From Lysobacterales bacterium (lineage in GTDB: Bacteria > Pseudomonadota > Gammaproteobacteria > Xanthomonadales > Rhodanobacteraceae): a DNA stretch of 64,000 bases. The notes under the pieces are model-generated. The model ran no database searches and had not been told where the DNA came from. It saw only the letters and a program-made list of their open reading frames with translations. Below, piece after piece: positions 1 through 9,710 of this stretch (positions are counted from its first letter, which is position 1; every line of letters starts with the position of its first letter). The DNA is taken from assembly GCA_016721015.1 (NCBI GenBank), contig JADKJL010000009.1:434001-498000 (forward strand), given 5' to 3'. A program made the translations under genes and the position numbers.

Positions 1-433
1 GGGACGAATAGGTCGGGTCGCTCGGAATATGCACAGCCGCATGGCAAAGACTGATCTCGTCGTTGCTCAACCCGGACTGCTCATTGCCGAAGACAAGGGC
101 GACGTTGCGCCCGCCCGCCACCGCATCAATCACGCGACGCGCCGCCGTCGCAGGAGTCAGTTCCTCAAGCGCGACGCCACGCAAGCGGGCGGTGGCTCCA
201 AGCACGAGGCTGCAATCTCCGATCGCTTCCTGCATGGAATCAAAGCGGGCAGCGGCTGCGAGCACATCGTCCGCACCGGCCGCCATCATGTGCGCCTGGA
301 TATGCGGGAATTCCGCAGGTGACACCAGCGACAGTTGGCGAAACCCCATTGTGCGGATGGCCCGGGCGGCACTTCCGATATTTCCCGGGTGCGAGGTTCT
401 GGTCAGCACGAAGCGCACGCGCGACAGTTCCAT
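1..433 (-). CDS. trmJ: tRNA (cytidine/uridine-2'-O-)-methyltransferase TrmJ, 5' part only
   Basis: This is the N-terminal 144 codons of a SPOUT-class methyltransferase, running off the left edge. TrmJ 2'-O-methylates position 32 of several tRNAs in the cytoplasm. The family start is visible (TSHPGNIGSAARAIRTMGF, about residues 13-31), as is the SAM-knot motif VFGNEQSGLSNDE (about 114-126). The ATG at 433 aligns with the usual N terminus; an in-frame ATG at 475 would add 14 residues and has no better ribosome site. It is divergent from suhB, a neighbourhood common in gammaproteobacteria. The C-terminal half is outside the window. Confidence 0.85.
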   Translation of the reverse strand, partial: MELSRVRFVLTRTSHPGNIGSAARAIRTMGFRQLSLVSPAEFPHIQAHMMAAGADDVLAAAARFDSMQEAIGDCSLVLGATARLRGVALEELTPATAARRVIDAVAGGRNVALVFGNEQSGLSNDEISLCHAAVHIPSDPTYSS

Positions 434-584
434 TGCGTTTTGCAGCCCTTCACTCACCGTGATGATTCCCCGCATATTGGCAAAGTGTCTGTCGGCACGT
501 CACCAGATTTGATACGCTTCCGCGCCGCACGCGACCTGATCGCGGTGCATTGCTCTTTTTCAGCCCACTTCCGATGGAACCAAC

Positions 585-1385
585 ATGCCCAGACCCGCCG
601 TAAACGTGGCGGTGCGCGCCGCGCGTGCCGCAGGCCAGATCATTCTGCGCTACATGAACCGTATCGACAGTCTTGCCATTGTCGAGAAACAACGCATGGA
701 TTTCGCTTCGGAAGTGGATCGCGCCGCCGAAGCCGAAATCATACGCGAGCTGAAGCGGGCATTCCCCGGTCACGCCATTCTCGCCGAGGAATCGGGCGCC
801 CAGGGCAAGGGCAAGCACGTCTGGGTCATCGATCCGCTGGACGGAACACATAACTACCTGCGCGGCTTTCCGCACTTCTGCGTCTCGATCGGCATGCTCG
901 AGAACGGCGAGCCGATGCACGGCGTCGTCTACGATCCTCTGCGCGATGAATTGTTCACCGCAAGCCGGGGTGACGGTGCTTATCTGAATGATCGTCGCAT
1001 ACGCACCAGCGCACGCAATGATCTGGAAGGGGCGTTGCTGTCCACTGGTTTCCCTTATCGCCAGCGCACCCATCTTGACGCACAGATCGAAATGACTCGT
1101 GCCTTGCTCGGCCAGGCCGAGGATATCCGCCGCACCGGATCCGCCGCGCTCGATCTGGCCTATGTCGCCAACGGACGCATCGACGGCTACTACGAGATTG
1201 GCTTGAAACCCTGGGACATGGTGGCCGGCTGCCTGCTGGTTCGTGAGGCAGGAGGACGCTATTGCGATTTTGTCGGTCGTGAGGGGATTCCTGAAAGCGG
1301 AAACCTGCTGGCTGGGGGCCACAAAGTGGTTGACGCAATGATCAAGACCATTTCGCCGCAGCTGACGCCCGCCCTGGCGCGCTGA
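585..1385 (+). CDS. suhB: Inositol-1-monophosphatase family protein SuhB
   Basis: 266 aa, the usual length for a cytoplasmic Mg-dependent inositol monophosphatase. The metal-binding signatures are intact: Glu68-Glu69, IDPLDGT at 82-88, and WD at 210-211 in WDMVAGCLLVREAGG. In E. coli the same protein also joins rRNA antitermination complexes with NusA, but nothing here tests that role. The ATG at 585 has GGAA just upstream. A strong shared terminator follows the gene. Identification is firm; the physiological substrate is inferred from the family. Confidence 0.93.
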   Translation: MPRPAVNVAVRAARAAGQIILRYMNRIDSLAIVEKQRMDFASEVDRAAEAEIIRELKRAFPGHAILAEESGAQGKGKHVWVIDPLDGTHNYLRGFPHFCVSIGMLENGEPMHGVVYDPLRDELFTASRGDGAYLNDRRIRTSARNDLEGALLSTGFPYRQRTHLDAQIEMTRALLGQAEDIRRTGSAALDLAYVANGRIDGYYEIGLKPWDMVAGCLLVREAGGRYCDFVGREGIPESGNLLAGGHKVVDAMIKTISPQLTPALAR

Positions 1386-1453
1386 CCTCGATCGATCCGC
1401 TAGTCTGCAATCGTTTCGTTGGTGGTGGCGCGTTTCATCCAGCGATGTGAAAC

Positions 1454-1484
1454 AAAAAAAGCCCGGCTTTCGCCGGGCTTTTTT
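1454..1484. terminator. Bidirectional intrinsic terminator between suhB and the OmpA-like gene
   Basis: An A-tract, the stem GCCCGGC/GCCGGGC with a 4-base loop, and a T-tract form a hairpin readable on both strands. It lies between two convergent genes and can end both transcripts. Confidence 0.9.
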
Positions 1485-1512
1485 GTGTTACTGGAACGAT
1501 GTTTCGGGTCGA

Positions 1513-2577
1513 TTACTGACCGTCAACAGCAAGCTCGGTGCGGCGATTGCGCGCACGGCCTTCCTTGGTGTCGTTCGTATCGATTGGCTTGCTCTCGCCA
1601 AAACCCTTGGCGCCGGAGATCTGGCTGGAGCTGACGCCGTGCGAGGTCAGATAGTCATAGACGATCTGGGCGCGGCGCTCCGAAAGCTTCTGGTTGTACT
1701 CGTCACTGCCGATTGAATCGGTGTGACCGTCGAGTTCAACACGAACGTTCGGATTGCGGCTGAGGACGTCGACGGCCTGATCGAGGATCGCGATCGAATC
1801 CGAGGTCGGCTCCTGCAGCGCCGGGGTGATGTCCTTCTCATTCGAACGCGGGCGATCGAACTTGAAATTGACACCACGCAGGTCAATCACAACCGGGGTC
1901 GCGGCCGGCTCTTCCGATGCGGCTTCCGGCTGCGCTGGTGGCGGCGGCGGCGGTGCGGCTGCCGGCTCCTGCTCAGCCATTGCGGTGCCGCCGAAACCGA
2001 TGGTCAGACCGACCGTGGCAATTCCGTCGACATAGTGGTTGTAGTCACCTGCACCCACGAACTGGCCACGCAGACTATTGTTGTCATGGTCGTAACGAGC
2101 GGCGATTTCACCACGCAGGGCGACGCGTTCGTTGAAGTTGTACTGAACGCCGCCACCGACAGTAGCCATCGGATCCCAACCGTTGTGCTGGATGGTGCCC
2201 GAGTAAGCCGCATGACGGACGGCGCCCAATCCACCGAGCACGTACGGACGCCATGCCGAACCCTGATCGCCAAAGAACCAGCGACCGGTCACGCCAAGGC
2301 TGATGCTTTCCCACTCGTGACCCGAACGGAACGAATCATTCTGGAAATCCGCATCGTTGTGCCCGTATTCGGCATCGATCGAAAGATTCGGGTTGACCCA
2401 CCAGCCAATACCGAGACCGGTGTAAAGGGACGAATCGGTGTCGCGATTGCTGTCGGAAAAGTTTACGCCGATGCGGGGAGCCAGATACCAGCTTCCGTCT
2501 TGCGCATAGGCCGTGGAAACGCCGCCGCCCAGCATGGCGACCGCGATCAATGCACTCAGTGCCTTGTGTTTCATCAT
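1513..2577 (-). CDS. OmpA-like outer-membrane porin
   Basis: 354 aa. A signal peptide (about 1-25, ending AYA) is followed by an 8-strand beta-barrel region with alternating aromatics. Then come a Pro-rich linker (PPPPPP) and a C-terminal OmpA/MotB peptidoglycan-binding domain with DGHTDSIGSDEYNQKLSERR. The likely role is tethering the outer membrane to peptidoglycan. Translation probably starts at the ATG pair at 2577, with GAGGA about 8 bases upstream; the reading frame stays open further upstream but codes for nothing signal-like. It appears to be a single-gene unit with an AT-rich leader of about 200 bases. Confidence 0.9.
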   Translation of the reverse strand: MMKHKALSALIAVAMLGGGVSTAYAQDGSWYLAPRIGVNFSDSNRDTDSSLYTGLGIGWWVNPNLSIDAEYGHNDADFQNDSFRSGHEWESISLGVTGRWFFGDQGSAWRPYVLGGLGAVRHAAYSGTIQHNGWDPMATVGGGVQYNFNERVALRGEIAARYDHDNNSLRGQFVGAGDYNHYVDGIATVGLTIGFGGTAMAEQEPAAAPPPPPPAQPEAASEEPAATPVVIDLRGVNFKFDRPRSNEKDITPALQEPTSDSIAILDQAVDVLSRNPNVRVELDGHTDSIGSDEYNQKLSERRAQIVYDYLTSHGVSSSQISGAKGFGESKPIDTNDTKEGRARNRRTELAVDGQ

Positions 2578-2800
2578 TGCAGAATCCTCATTTTTGTTAG
2601 ATCCAAACCAAACCGTCACAGCGCGACACGATAAGCAGACACCCTGTTGGACGACATCATACGACGATTCGCTGTCGCAAAAACAGGATTTTAACAATAG
2701 ATTTAAGTTGATGCACGACCCTCGTGGGGCATACAAACTCGATTGTATTCAGTTACTTACTCAATCCATTAGATGAACGCCATGTTAAGCGCATGTCGTT

Positions 2801-4252
2801 TCACAGCGCAAACAGATCCAGAAATTTGTTCACCGGCATGGTTTCAAGCGTTTTCGAATGGGCGCTCACCTCAAGAATTTGCGCGACACTGGCTGCTGGC
2901 AGTTGCGCCTTGATTGCTGCCTCGAACTTCTTCAGCAATACCGGGATTCCCTCGGCGCGACGCTTTCGATGGCCGATCGGGTAGTCGATCGAAATCTTTG
3001 CCGTGCTCGTGCCGTCCTTGAAGAATACCTGCAGCGAATTGCCGATAAAACGCTTGCCCGGGTCGAAATAATCCCTGGTGAACTGCGGATTCTCCTTGAC
3101 CGCCATCTTTGCGCGAAGGGCGTCGATACGTGGATCGGCGGCAACATCGTCGTTGTAATCCCCAGCGACCAGGCGACCGAAGATCAACGGCACCGCGATC
3201 ATGTACTGGATGCAGTGGTCGCGATCGGCGTAGTTGGCCAGAGGACCAGTCTTGTCAATGATGCGCACGCCCGCTTCCTGGGTTTCAATCTCGATACGTT
3301 CGATCTCTTCGATGCGCGAAGCGACCTCGGCATGCAGTTGCATCGCGCACTCGACGGCTGTCTGGGCATGAAATTCGGCCGGAAAGCTGATCTTGAACAG
3401 CACGTTTTCCATCACATAGCTTCCGAACGGGCGCTCGAACTCGAATTCCTTGCCCTTGAACGCGATGTCGTAGAAACCCCAGGTCTTGGCCGACAGCGCC
3501 GACGGATAGCCGACGACATTCTTGTCAACCGCATTGAAGGCATGGATCAGCGCACGGCGACAGGCATCGCCGGCGGCCCAACTCTTGCGTGGCCCGGTAT
3601 TCGGCGCATGCCGGTAGGTTCGCAAGACACCATTGTCGATCCAGCTATGCGAGATGGCGTTGACGATTTGTTCCTTGCTGCCGCCGAGCATGGCAGTTGC
3701 CACGGCCGTGGAAGCGAGCCTGACCAGGATCACATGATCGAGGCCTACCCGGTTGAAGCTGTTCTTCAAGGCGTAACAGCCCTGGATCTCGTGCGCCTTG
3801 ATCGCCCAGCCGAGGATATCGCGCACGGTCAGCGGCGTGCCGCCTTCGCGCTCGGCCTTGCGCGACAGGTAGTCGGCCACGGACAGGATCGCACCGAGGT
3901 TGTCGGACGGATGGCCCCACTCGGCCGCCAGCCAGGTGTCGTTGAAGTCGAGCCAGCGGATCTGCGTGCCAATGGCGAACGCCGCCTGCACCGGATCGAG
4001 TTCGTGGCTGGTTCCCGGTACGCGTACCCCACCGGGCAATACGGCACCCGGAACGATCGGCCCCAGATGCTTGACACAATCGGGGAATTTCATCGCCAGC
4101 ATCGAGGTGGCCAGCGAATCCAGCAGCATGTAACGCGCCGTGTCGTAGGCCTCGCTCGAATCGATGACGTAGTCGGCGACGTAGTTGGCGATATCGACCA
4201 TCGGCTGATCGGGTTGCGGCCTTGCGGCCGAGCGGATGTCATGTCCGGACAT
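2801..4252 (-). CDS. prpD: 2-methylcitrate dehydratase PrpD
   Basis: 483 aa, the same length as E. coli PrpD, with an N terminus that follows it closely (VDIANYVADYVI...LLDSL...LGPIVPG). It belongs to the MmgE/PrpD family and dehydrates 2-methylcitrate to 2-methyl-cis-aconitate in the methylcitrate cycle that disposes of propionyl-CoA. GGAAG precedes the ATG at 4252. It stands alone here; prpC and prpB are about 6 kb downstream on the same strand, separated by fadH, a secreted protein and a GST gene. No acnD/prpF pair is present in the window. It is divergent from fadH across 269 bp. Confidence 0.93.
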   Translation of the reverse strand: MSGHDIRSAARPQPDQPMVDIANYVADYVIDSSEAYDTARYMLLDSLATSMLAMKFPDCVKHLGPIVPGAVLPGGVRVPGTSHELDPVQAAFAIGTQIRWLDFNDTWLAAEWGHPSDNLGAILSVADYLSRKAEREGGTPLTVRDILGWAIKAHEIQGCYALKNSFNRVGLDHVILVRLASTAVATAMLGGSKEQIVNAISHSWIDNGVLRTYRHAPNTGPRKSWAAGDACRRALIHAFNAVDKNVVGYPSALSAKTWGFYDIAFKGKEFEFERPFGSYVMENVLFKISFPAEFHAQTAVECAMQLHAEVASRIEEIERIEIETQEAGVRIIDKTGPLANYADRDHCIQYMIAVPLIFGRLVAGDYNDDVAADPRIDALRAKMAVKENPQFTRDYFDPGKRFIGNSLQVFFKDGTSTAKISIDYPIGHRKRRAEGIPVLLKKFEAAIKAQLPAASVAQILEVSAHSKTLETMPVNKFLDLFAL

Positions 4253-4521
4253 TGTTGCTTCCGTTGATATGAAGGGAGGTTTGCAGGCAAGTACGTGCAG
4301 CCGCTTATTGTGCCAGATGACATAGCGGACTTCCGCGGCACCGGACTAACCTCAAACGCAGATATCCGCCCATCCGGCCACCAATTTGGCCATGCTGACC
4401 CAGGCAACCGACCGCGCAACCACTGCAAACGCGCCGCACCGGCATCCAAGCCTCAGGCAATACTTGCTCAAGCCCGAACTTGCAGGCATCTTAAACAGTC
4501 GTTTGAATCCTGGATTACCCG

Positions 4522-6540
4522 ATGGACTACCCGCACCTGTTCGCCCCCTTGGATCTCGGTTTCACGACCCTGCCGAACCGTGTTTTGATGGGCTCGATGC
4601 ACACCGGACTCGAAGATCGGGCGAAGGATTACGACAAGCTCGCCCATTATTTCGCTGACCGTGCGCGCGGCGGTGTCGGCTTGATGGTCACCGGCGGCAT
4701 CGCGCCGAATATCGAAGGCTGGCTCAAGCCCTTCGGCGGCCGATTGGCCATGCCATGGCATGTCGCCCGGCACCGCAAGCTGACTGCGGCGACGCACGCT
4801 GAAGGTGGGCGCATCTGCATGCAGATCCTGCATGGCGGTCGCTACTCATATCACCCGTTGCAGGTGAGCGCCTCGAAGATCAAATCGCCGATCACGCCGT
4901 TCAGCCCACGGGCACTGTCCGCGCGCGGCGTCGAGCGTACGATCAAGGACTTCGTCGGTTGCGCGAAACTGGCTCAGGACGCCGGCTACGATGGCGTCGA
5001 GATCATGGGTTCGGAGGGTTATCTGATCAACCAGTTCGTCGCGGCACGCACCAATACGCGCATTGACGAATGGGGTGGCAGCGCGGAAAACCGAATGCGC
5101 TTTCCGATCGAGATCGTGCGACGGACACGGGCTGCGGTCGGACCGAACTTCATCATTATCTACCGCCTGTCGATGCTGGATTTGGTCGACAACGCGCAGA
5201 GCTGGGATGAGATCGTCCAACTCGCCAAGGCGATTGAAGCCGCCGGTGCGACAATCATCAACACCGGCATTGGCTGGCACGAAGCGCGCGTGCCGACCAT
5301 CGTCACCTCGGTTCCCCGCGGCGCCTTCGTTGCGGTTACCCGCAAACTCAAGGGTGAAGTCGGCCTGCCCCTGATCACGACCAATCGCATCAACATGCCC
5401 GAGGTGGCCGAACGCATCCTCGCCAGAGGCGATGCCGACATGGTGTCGATGGCCAGGCCCCTGCTCGCCGACGCCGAGTGGGTCAACAAGGCACGTGCAG
5501 GCAAGGCCGATCGCATCAACACCTGCATCGCCTGCAACCAGGCCTGCCTCGACCATGTGTTCGAAAACAAGCACGCAAGCTGTCTGGTCAATCCACGCGC
5601 TTGCCATGAGACCGAGCTGGTGATCAAACCGGCGACGTCGCGCAAGCGTTACGCCGTCATCGGCGCCGGTCCGGCCGGACTCGCCGCCGCGACAACCCTT
5701 GGCCAGCGCGGACACGCGGTTACCCTGTTCGATCAGGCCGATACGATCGGTGGCCAGTTCAACATGGCCAAACGGATTCCAGGAAAGGAGGAATTCCACG
5801 AGACCCTGCGCTATTTCGGAAATCACATCAAGGACACCGGAGTCGAACTGCGACTGGGCACGCGCGCCGACGTCGCATTGCTGAAAGCCGCCGGATTCGA
5901 CGCGGTCATCATCGCTACGGGCGTAACCCCACGCACCCTCAAGATTTCCGGCAGCGACCATCCCAAGGTTCTCAGCTATCTCGATGTGCTGCGTGACAAC
6001 AAGCCGGTCGGTTTACGCGTGGCCGTCATTGGTGCCGGCGGCATCGGCTTCGACGTGGCCGAATTCCTGGTCGAAAATGCGCCGTCTCCCACGACCGATA
6101 TTGATCGGTGGACGAAGGAATGGGGGGTCGACCTCGCCCTCGAGCATCGCGGTGGACTGGTTCCGGCAAAACCCGAGGCACCGGAGCGCGAGGTCTTTCT
6201 GCTGCAAAGGTCGGAAGGCCGCCTCGGCGCGCGTCTGAACAAGACTTCGGGCTGGGTGCACCGGGCCACGCTGAAGGCAAAGAAGGTCAAGATGATCAGC
6301 AGCGTCAACTACGAACGAATCGATGACGCCGGACTGCACATCACCATCGACGGCAAACTGCAACTACTGGCAGTTGATCAGGTCGTCGTCTGCGCGGGTC
6401 AGGAGCCCAACCGAACACTCGCGGATGAGTTGATTGCAGCGGGAATTGCGACCCATGTCATTGGCGGCGCGGATGTCGCCGCCGAACTCGATGCAAAACG
6501 CGCCATCGAACAGGGAACGAAGCTCGCCGCAGTCTTGTAG
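4522..6540 (+). CDS. fadH: NADPH-dependent 2,4-dienoyl-CoA reductase FadH
   Basis: 672 aa, identical in length to E. coli FadH. The protein reduces 2,4-dienoyl-CoA during beta-oxidation of unsaturated fatty acids using FMN, a 4Fe-4S cluster and FAD. The N-terminal half is an Old-Yellow-Enzyme barrel with the expected catalytic Tyr167 and His253. Cluster cysteines are at 335, 338, 342 and 354. Dinucleotide folds follow at VIGAGPAGLA (about 378) and VAVIGAGGIG (about 501). It is divergent from prpD; both feed acyl-CoA breakdown. The stop codon lies inside a REP-like palindrome. Confidence 0.95.
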   Translation: MDYPHLFAPLDLGFTTLPNRVLMGSMHTGLEDRAKDYDKLAHYFADRARGGVGLMVTGGIAPNIEGWLKPFGGRLAMPWHVARHRKLTAATHAEGGRICMQILHGGRYSYHPLQVSASKIKSPITPFSPRALSARGVERTIKDFVGCAKLAQDAGYDGVEIMGSEGYLINQFVAARTNTRIDEWGGSAENRMRFPIEIVRRTRAAVGPNFIIIYRLSMLDLVDNAQSWDEIVQLAKAIEAAGATIINTGIGWHEARVPTIVTSVPRGAFVAVTRKLKGEVGLPLITTNRINMPEVAERILARGDADMVSMARPLLADAEWVNKARAGKADRINTCIACNQACLDHVFENKHASCLVNPRACHETELVIKPATSRKRYAVIGAGPAGLAAATTLGQRGHAVTLFDQADTIGGQFNMAKRIPGKEEFHETLRYFGNHIKDTGVELRLGTRADVALLKAAGFDAVIIATGVTPRTLKISGSDHPKVLSYLDVLRDNKPVGLRVAVIGAGGIGFDVAEFLVENAPSPTTDIDRWTKEWGVDLALEHRGGLVPAKPEAPEREVFLLQRSEGRLGARLNKTSGWVHRATLKAKKVKMISSVNYERIDDAGLHITIDGKLQLLAVDQVVVCAGQEPNRTLADELIAAGIATHVIGGADVAAELDAKRAIEQGTKLAAVL

Positions 6541-6570
6541 GAGCCGTTGCGACGAAGGTTTTCCTCGTCG
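6535..6570 (+). repeat. REP-like palindromic element overlapping the fadH stop
   Basis: It begins TTGTAGGAGCC and contains the stem CGACGA/TCGTCG. The TGTAGGAG head is shared with the element at 47935. The TAG of the head is the fadH stop codon. It is a diverged family member and lacks a T-tract, so it is not an obvious terminator. Confidence 0.45.
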
Positions 6571-6745
6571 TTCAGGTTGAAGGCCAGCCCGCCACTGGAA
6601 ATTCCGACGCCGACTTGCCAAGCTTTGATCTGGTCGACGCCGGAAGGGAAATGTCGATTGCTTCACATCGACTACCTCGCCCTTGTCCGGTTTTGTTGCT
6701 GATTGGCGTATTAGGATCAATTAAATCCTGAGCGGAGTGATGGTC

Positions 6746-9646
6746 ATGTCCAGTGAGCGTTGCAAATATTTGTGCGGCATTGTCGGTTTTGCGACTCTGG
6801 TCGCTGCTTTGTCGACTCCGATGTCGATCGCTGCCGTGGGTAGTTGGAGTACCACCGGCCCCTACGGTGGATCCGTCTATCACCTTTCCGTCTACGAAGC
6901 CGGACCGAGCACGTTGTTTGCTGCCGGTCGCGGCGGCGTGTTCAGGAGCCTGAGCTCGGGAAACACCTGGCAGCGAATCGAAGTCGGTTTGCCCGACTCG
7001 CTCTATGTCCAGGCTATGACCACAAGCACCAGCTCCCCGGTGCTGTACCTGACAAACTTCAGCGGGCTCTACCGAACCGGCAATGGCGGCGATTTGTGGG
7101 TGCCGATCAGCACGCCGGTGCCCGCCAGTGGCTTCATCAATGATGTCGCTTTGCAGCGCGGCACGAACAACAGCATTGCCATCGCGACTTCCAATGGCGC
7201 CTACGTGTCAACCAATGCCGGAAGCACATGGGTCGGCCCAGGTGCGAGTGGAACGACCGCAAGCTTCAGCAAGATCCTGTTTGCCAGCGACGGCGCGCTC
7301 TATCTTGGTGTGCAAGATTCCGACATCGGCAATTTTGGCGGGGCGGTGCTACTGAAGAGCACTGACGGCGGAGCAACCTGGGCGCCGCTGGCGAACCAGC
7401 CACCCGGTTTTTTTGGCATTTCGATACTCACCAGTTCCGCGGCAGATCCCCAGCGGATTTTCGCGAGCGACGGTGGAACGGCTGCCACCAGCGCCAACGG
7501 TGGCACGACCTGGAGCACGATTACTCTGCCGGCCATCGGAGCCGGCTGTGGTTCGATCACGGCAATAACACCCCATCCCACTTCAAGCATTGGCGTGTTC
7601 ATCGGATGCAGAAACAATGGCGTCAGTTTCGCAAGCAATTTGGCCGCTCCGGCCTGGACCACGTGGTCGGCTGCGAACGCACTTAGCGCAAATGGCGTCG
7701 ATCCGATCCAGGCGAGTGAGATCGTCGTTCATCCTTCTTTTCCCGCGACCGCTACCGTGTGGACCGGCACCACCGAAGGAGGATTGTTTCGCACAACCAA
7801 TGGTGGAACGAACTGGTCGCCGATCAACAACGGCTATGAATCCGCCGATATTCGCGCACTCGCCCCGCATCCCCTGGATACCAATCCTGGCGGCGCAGTC
7901 ATTCTCGCCGGCTATGGCGATGCCTTCACAACCTCTCAAGCGATATACAAGTCATCCGACGGCGGTGCCAGTTGGATGTCCTCGCTGAGCGGGCTGAATG
8001 CGGAACAGATCCGCTGGATGGTCATCGATCCAACCACGGTCGATACCAATCCTTTCACCGCCGAAAATTTCACGGTCTATGCCTCGGGGCGTTCAGAGCG
8101 CATTCCGATGCTTGCCAACAAGGATGGCGGCATCTACAAGAGCATCGATGCAGGCGCGAGCTGGACGACCATCGACAACGGCATCGCCACCGTTTTCGGG
8201 GTGAAGGATCTGGGCACCGCTCGCGCGCTCGTCCTCGACCCTAAATCCTGTGCCGCCCCACCCTGCGTCGCAGGTTCCAGTCCCCTGCAAACGCTTTATG
8301 TGGCAGGAAGCGGACGACCACAATTGAATACACCCGGAATGCCCTATCTTTCGGCACGAGTCTACAAGAGCACAAACGCCGGAGCATTGTGGTCGGCTTC
8401 GGAAAACGGACTTCCGCTGCCGCAGGATCTCGGGCCTCCCGGCGAACCTTACGTTCTCGCCGATATTGTCGTCCCCATGGTTATCGACCCGGTCACGCCG
8501 ACCACCCTCTATCTCGGCACAGTGACTTCCTGGAACACGAACATTGGCGTCAACGTGCCAACGATGCAGAACGGCGTGTTCAAATCCACTGACGGCGGCG
8601 CCAACTGGATCCATTCGAGCAATGGTCTGCCGCGATTCGGCGGCGCGGGTAGCTCTCACTACGATGTGCTTGCCTTGGTGATCAACCCGTTCAATACACA
8701 GACTCTCTATGCAGGCGTCACCAGCTTTTCGAGCACCGGCGCTATCGGCAGCATCTACAAGAGCACCGACGGCGGCGCCAATTGGTTCGAAGCCAGCACC
8801 GGCATCGCCGGCCAGGATGTGCGTGCGCTGTTCATCGATCCAGCCGATGGCAGCGGCGATACCGTTTACGCAGGCACTGGCGGAGATGGGGCCAATCCGG
8901 GTGGCGTATATCGGACCACCGACGGCGGCGTGAGTTGGAACTCGCTGAGCATCGGCCTGCCTGCAGATGCCGCGCTTGCCCTGACCATGCCGCCGCGCGC
9001 ATTCGGCGCTCCTGCCCGTATCGTCGCTGGCACAACCGCGGGTGTCTGGGAATACACCGCGACGCCCGACGAAGATGCGGATGGTTCGCCGTCGGCGGTG
9101 GAGAACAGCGTGCTCTCGGGCGACGGCAACGGCGATGGCATCCAGGATGCTTCACAGTCCGGAGTCGCCTCGATGTCGGTCATCAATGGATCAAGCGTCA
9201 CTGGCACTTCAGCGCCAGAAACCACAAACGTGCGCTCGACGATCGAAATCGTCGGTGGAACCTGCACCCAGCTCAACGACAGCACAAACCTGGACGCGAG
9301 TCTGTATCCGCCGGATCCGATCGGCAGCGTATCAAGCCATACGCCATGGGGCCTGGTCAGTTTTTCGTTACCCGACTGCAGTCAGGCGACCGTGAGAGTC
9401 ACGTTTCATGGAGCGAACTTCGGAGCCGGATGGAAATGGCGCGACTACGGGCCACGCATTCCAGGCGATGCAACGACATTCGGCTGGTATACGTTCGCCG
9501 GTGCCCATCGCGTCAATTCGGAAACCTGGGAGCTGACCATCGATGCCAGTCGCCAAGGCAACTACCGCAATGATGATCACAACATCCTGTTTGTCGGCGG
9601 CCCCGGCGAATTGCCGGATGTGATCTTCGATCACGGCTTCGAATAG
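6746..9646 (+). CDS. Secreted beta-propeller protein with BNR/sortilin-like repeats and C-terminal IFxxGF motif
   Basis: About 966 aa. A signal peptide (ending near SIAAVG) is followed by many repeats of the form K-S-T-D-G-G-A-N-W, typical of BNR/VPS10 (sortilin-like) propellers, across roughly residues 50-770. A calcium-binding-like DGNGDGIQD stretch and a beta-rich tail follow. The product is probably exported; the substrate is unknown and no glycosidase catalytic residues were recognised. It ends DVIFDHGFE, the tail motif shared with three other genes in this window. GGAG at 6734-6737 suits the ATG at 6746 better than the upstream GTG/ATG at 6737-6740. An AGGAT/ATCCT inverted repeat lies just upstream. 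Confidence 0.8.
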   Translation: MSSERCKYLCGIVGFATLVAALSTPMSIAAVGSWSTTGPYGGSVYHLSVYEAGPSTLFAAGRGGVFRSLSSGNTWQRIEVGLPDSLYVQAMTTSTSSPVLYLTNFSGLYRTGNGGDLWVPISTPVPASGFINDVALQRGTNNSIAIATSNGAYVSTNAGSTWVGPGASGTTASFSKILFASDGALYLGVQDSDIGNFGGAVLLKSTDGGATWAPLANQPPGFFGISILTSSAADPQRIFASDGGTAATSANGGTTWSTITLPAIGAGCGSITAITPHPTSSIGVFIGCRNNGVSFASNLAAPAWTTWSAANALSANGVDPIQASEIVVHPSFPATATVWTGTTEGGLFRTTNGGTNWSPINNGYESADIRALAPHPLDTNPGGAVILAGYGDAFTTSQAIYKSSDGGASWMSSLSGLNAEQIRWMVIDPTTVDTNPFTAENFTVYASGRSERIPMLANKDGGIYKSIDAGASWTTIDNGIATVFGVKDLGTARALVLDPKSCAAPPCVAGSSPLQTLYVAGSGRPQLNTPGMPYLSARVYKSTNAGALWSASENGLPLPQDLGPPGEPYVLADIVVPMVIDPVTPTTLYLGTVTSWNTNIGVNVPTMQNGVFKSTDGGANWIHSSNGLPRFGGAGSSHYDVLALVINPFNTQTLYAGVTSFSSTGAIGSIYKSTDGGANWFEASTGIAGQDVRALFIDPADGSGDTVYAGTGGDGANPGGVYRTTDGGVSWNSLSIGLPADAALALTMPPRAFGAPARIVAGTTAGVWEYTATPDEDADGSPSAVENSVLSGDGNGDGIQDASQSGVASMSVINGSSVTGTSAPETTNVRSTIEIVGGTCTQLNDSTNLDASLYPPDPIGSVSSHTPWGLVSFSLPDCSQATVRVTFHGANFGAGWKWRDYGPRIPGDATTFGWYTFAGAHRVNSETWELTIDASRQGNYRNDDHNILFVGGPGELPDVIFDHGFE

Positions 9647-9710
9647 CCAGGGGGTTGAAAGTGGGGTGGCCGGCTGCCAGATGAAAAGCCCCCGCTTTCA
9701 AGGTGTTCAG

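Noticed and set aside
2858..4267. 469-codon plus-strand frame
   Set aside because: Antisense to prpD, which matches E. coli PrpD over its full length; the plus frame has no recognisable protein.
6746..9646. Sialidase or other glycosidase identity for the BNR-repeat protein
   Set aside because: The repeats match the Asp-box pattern, but no catalytic Arg triad or Tyr/Glu pair could be placed.
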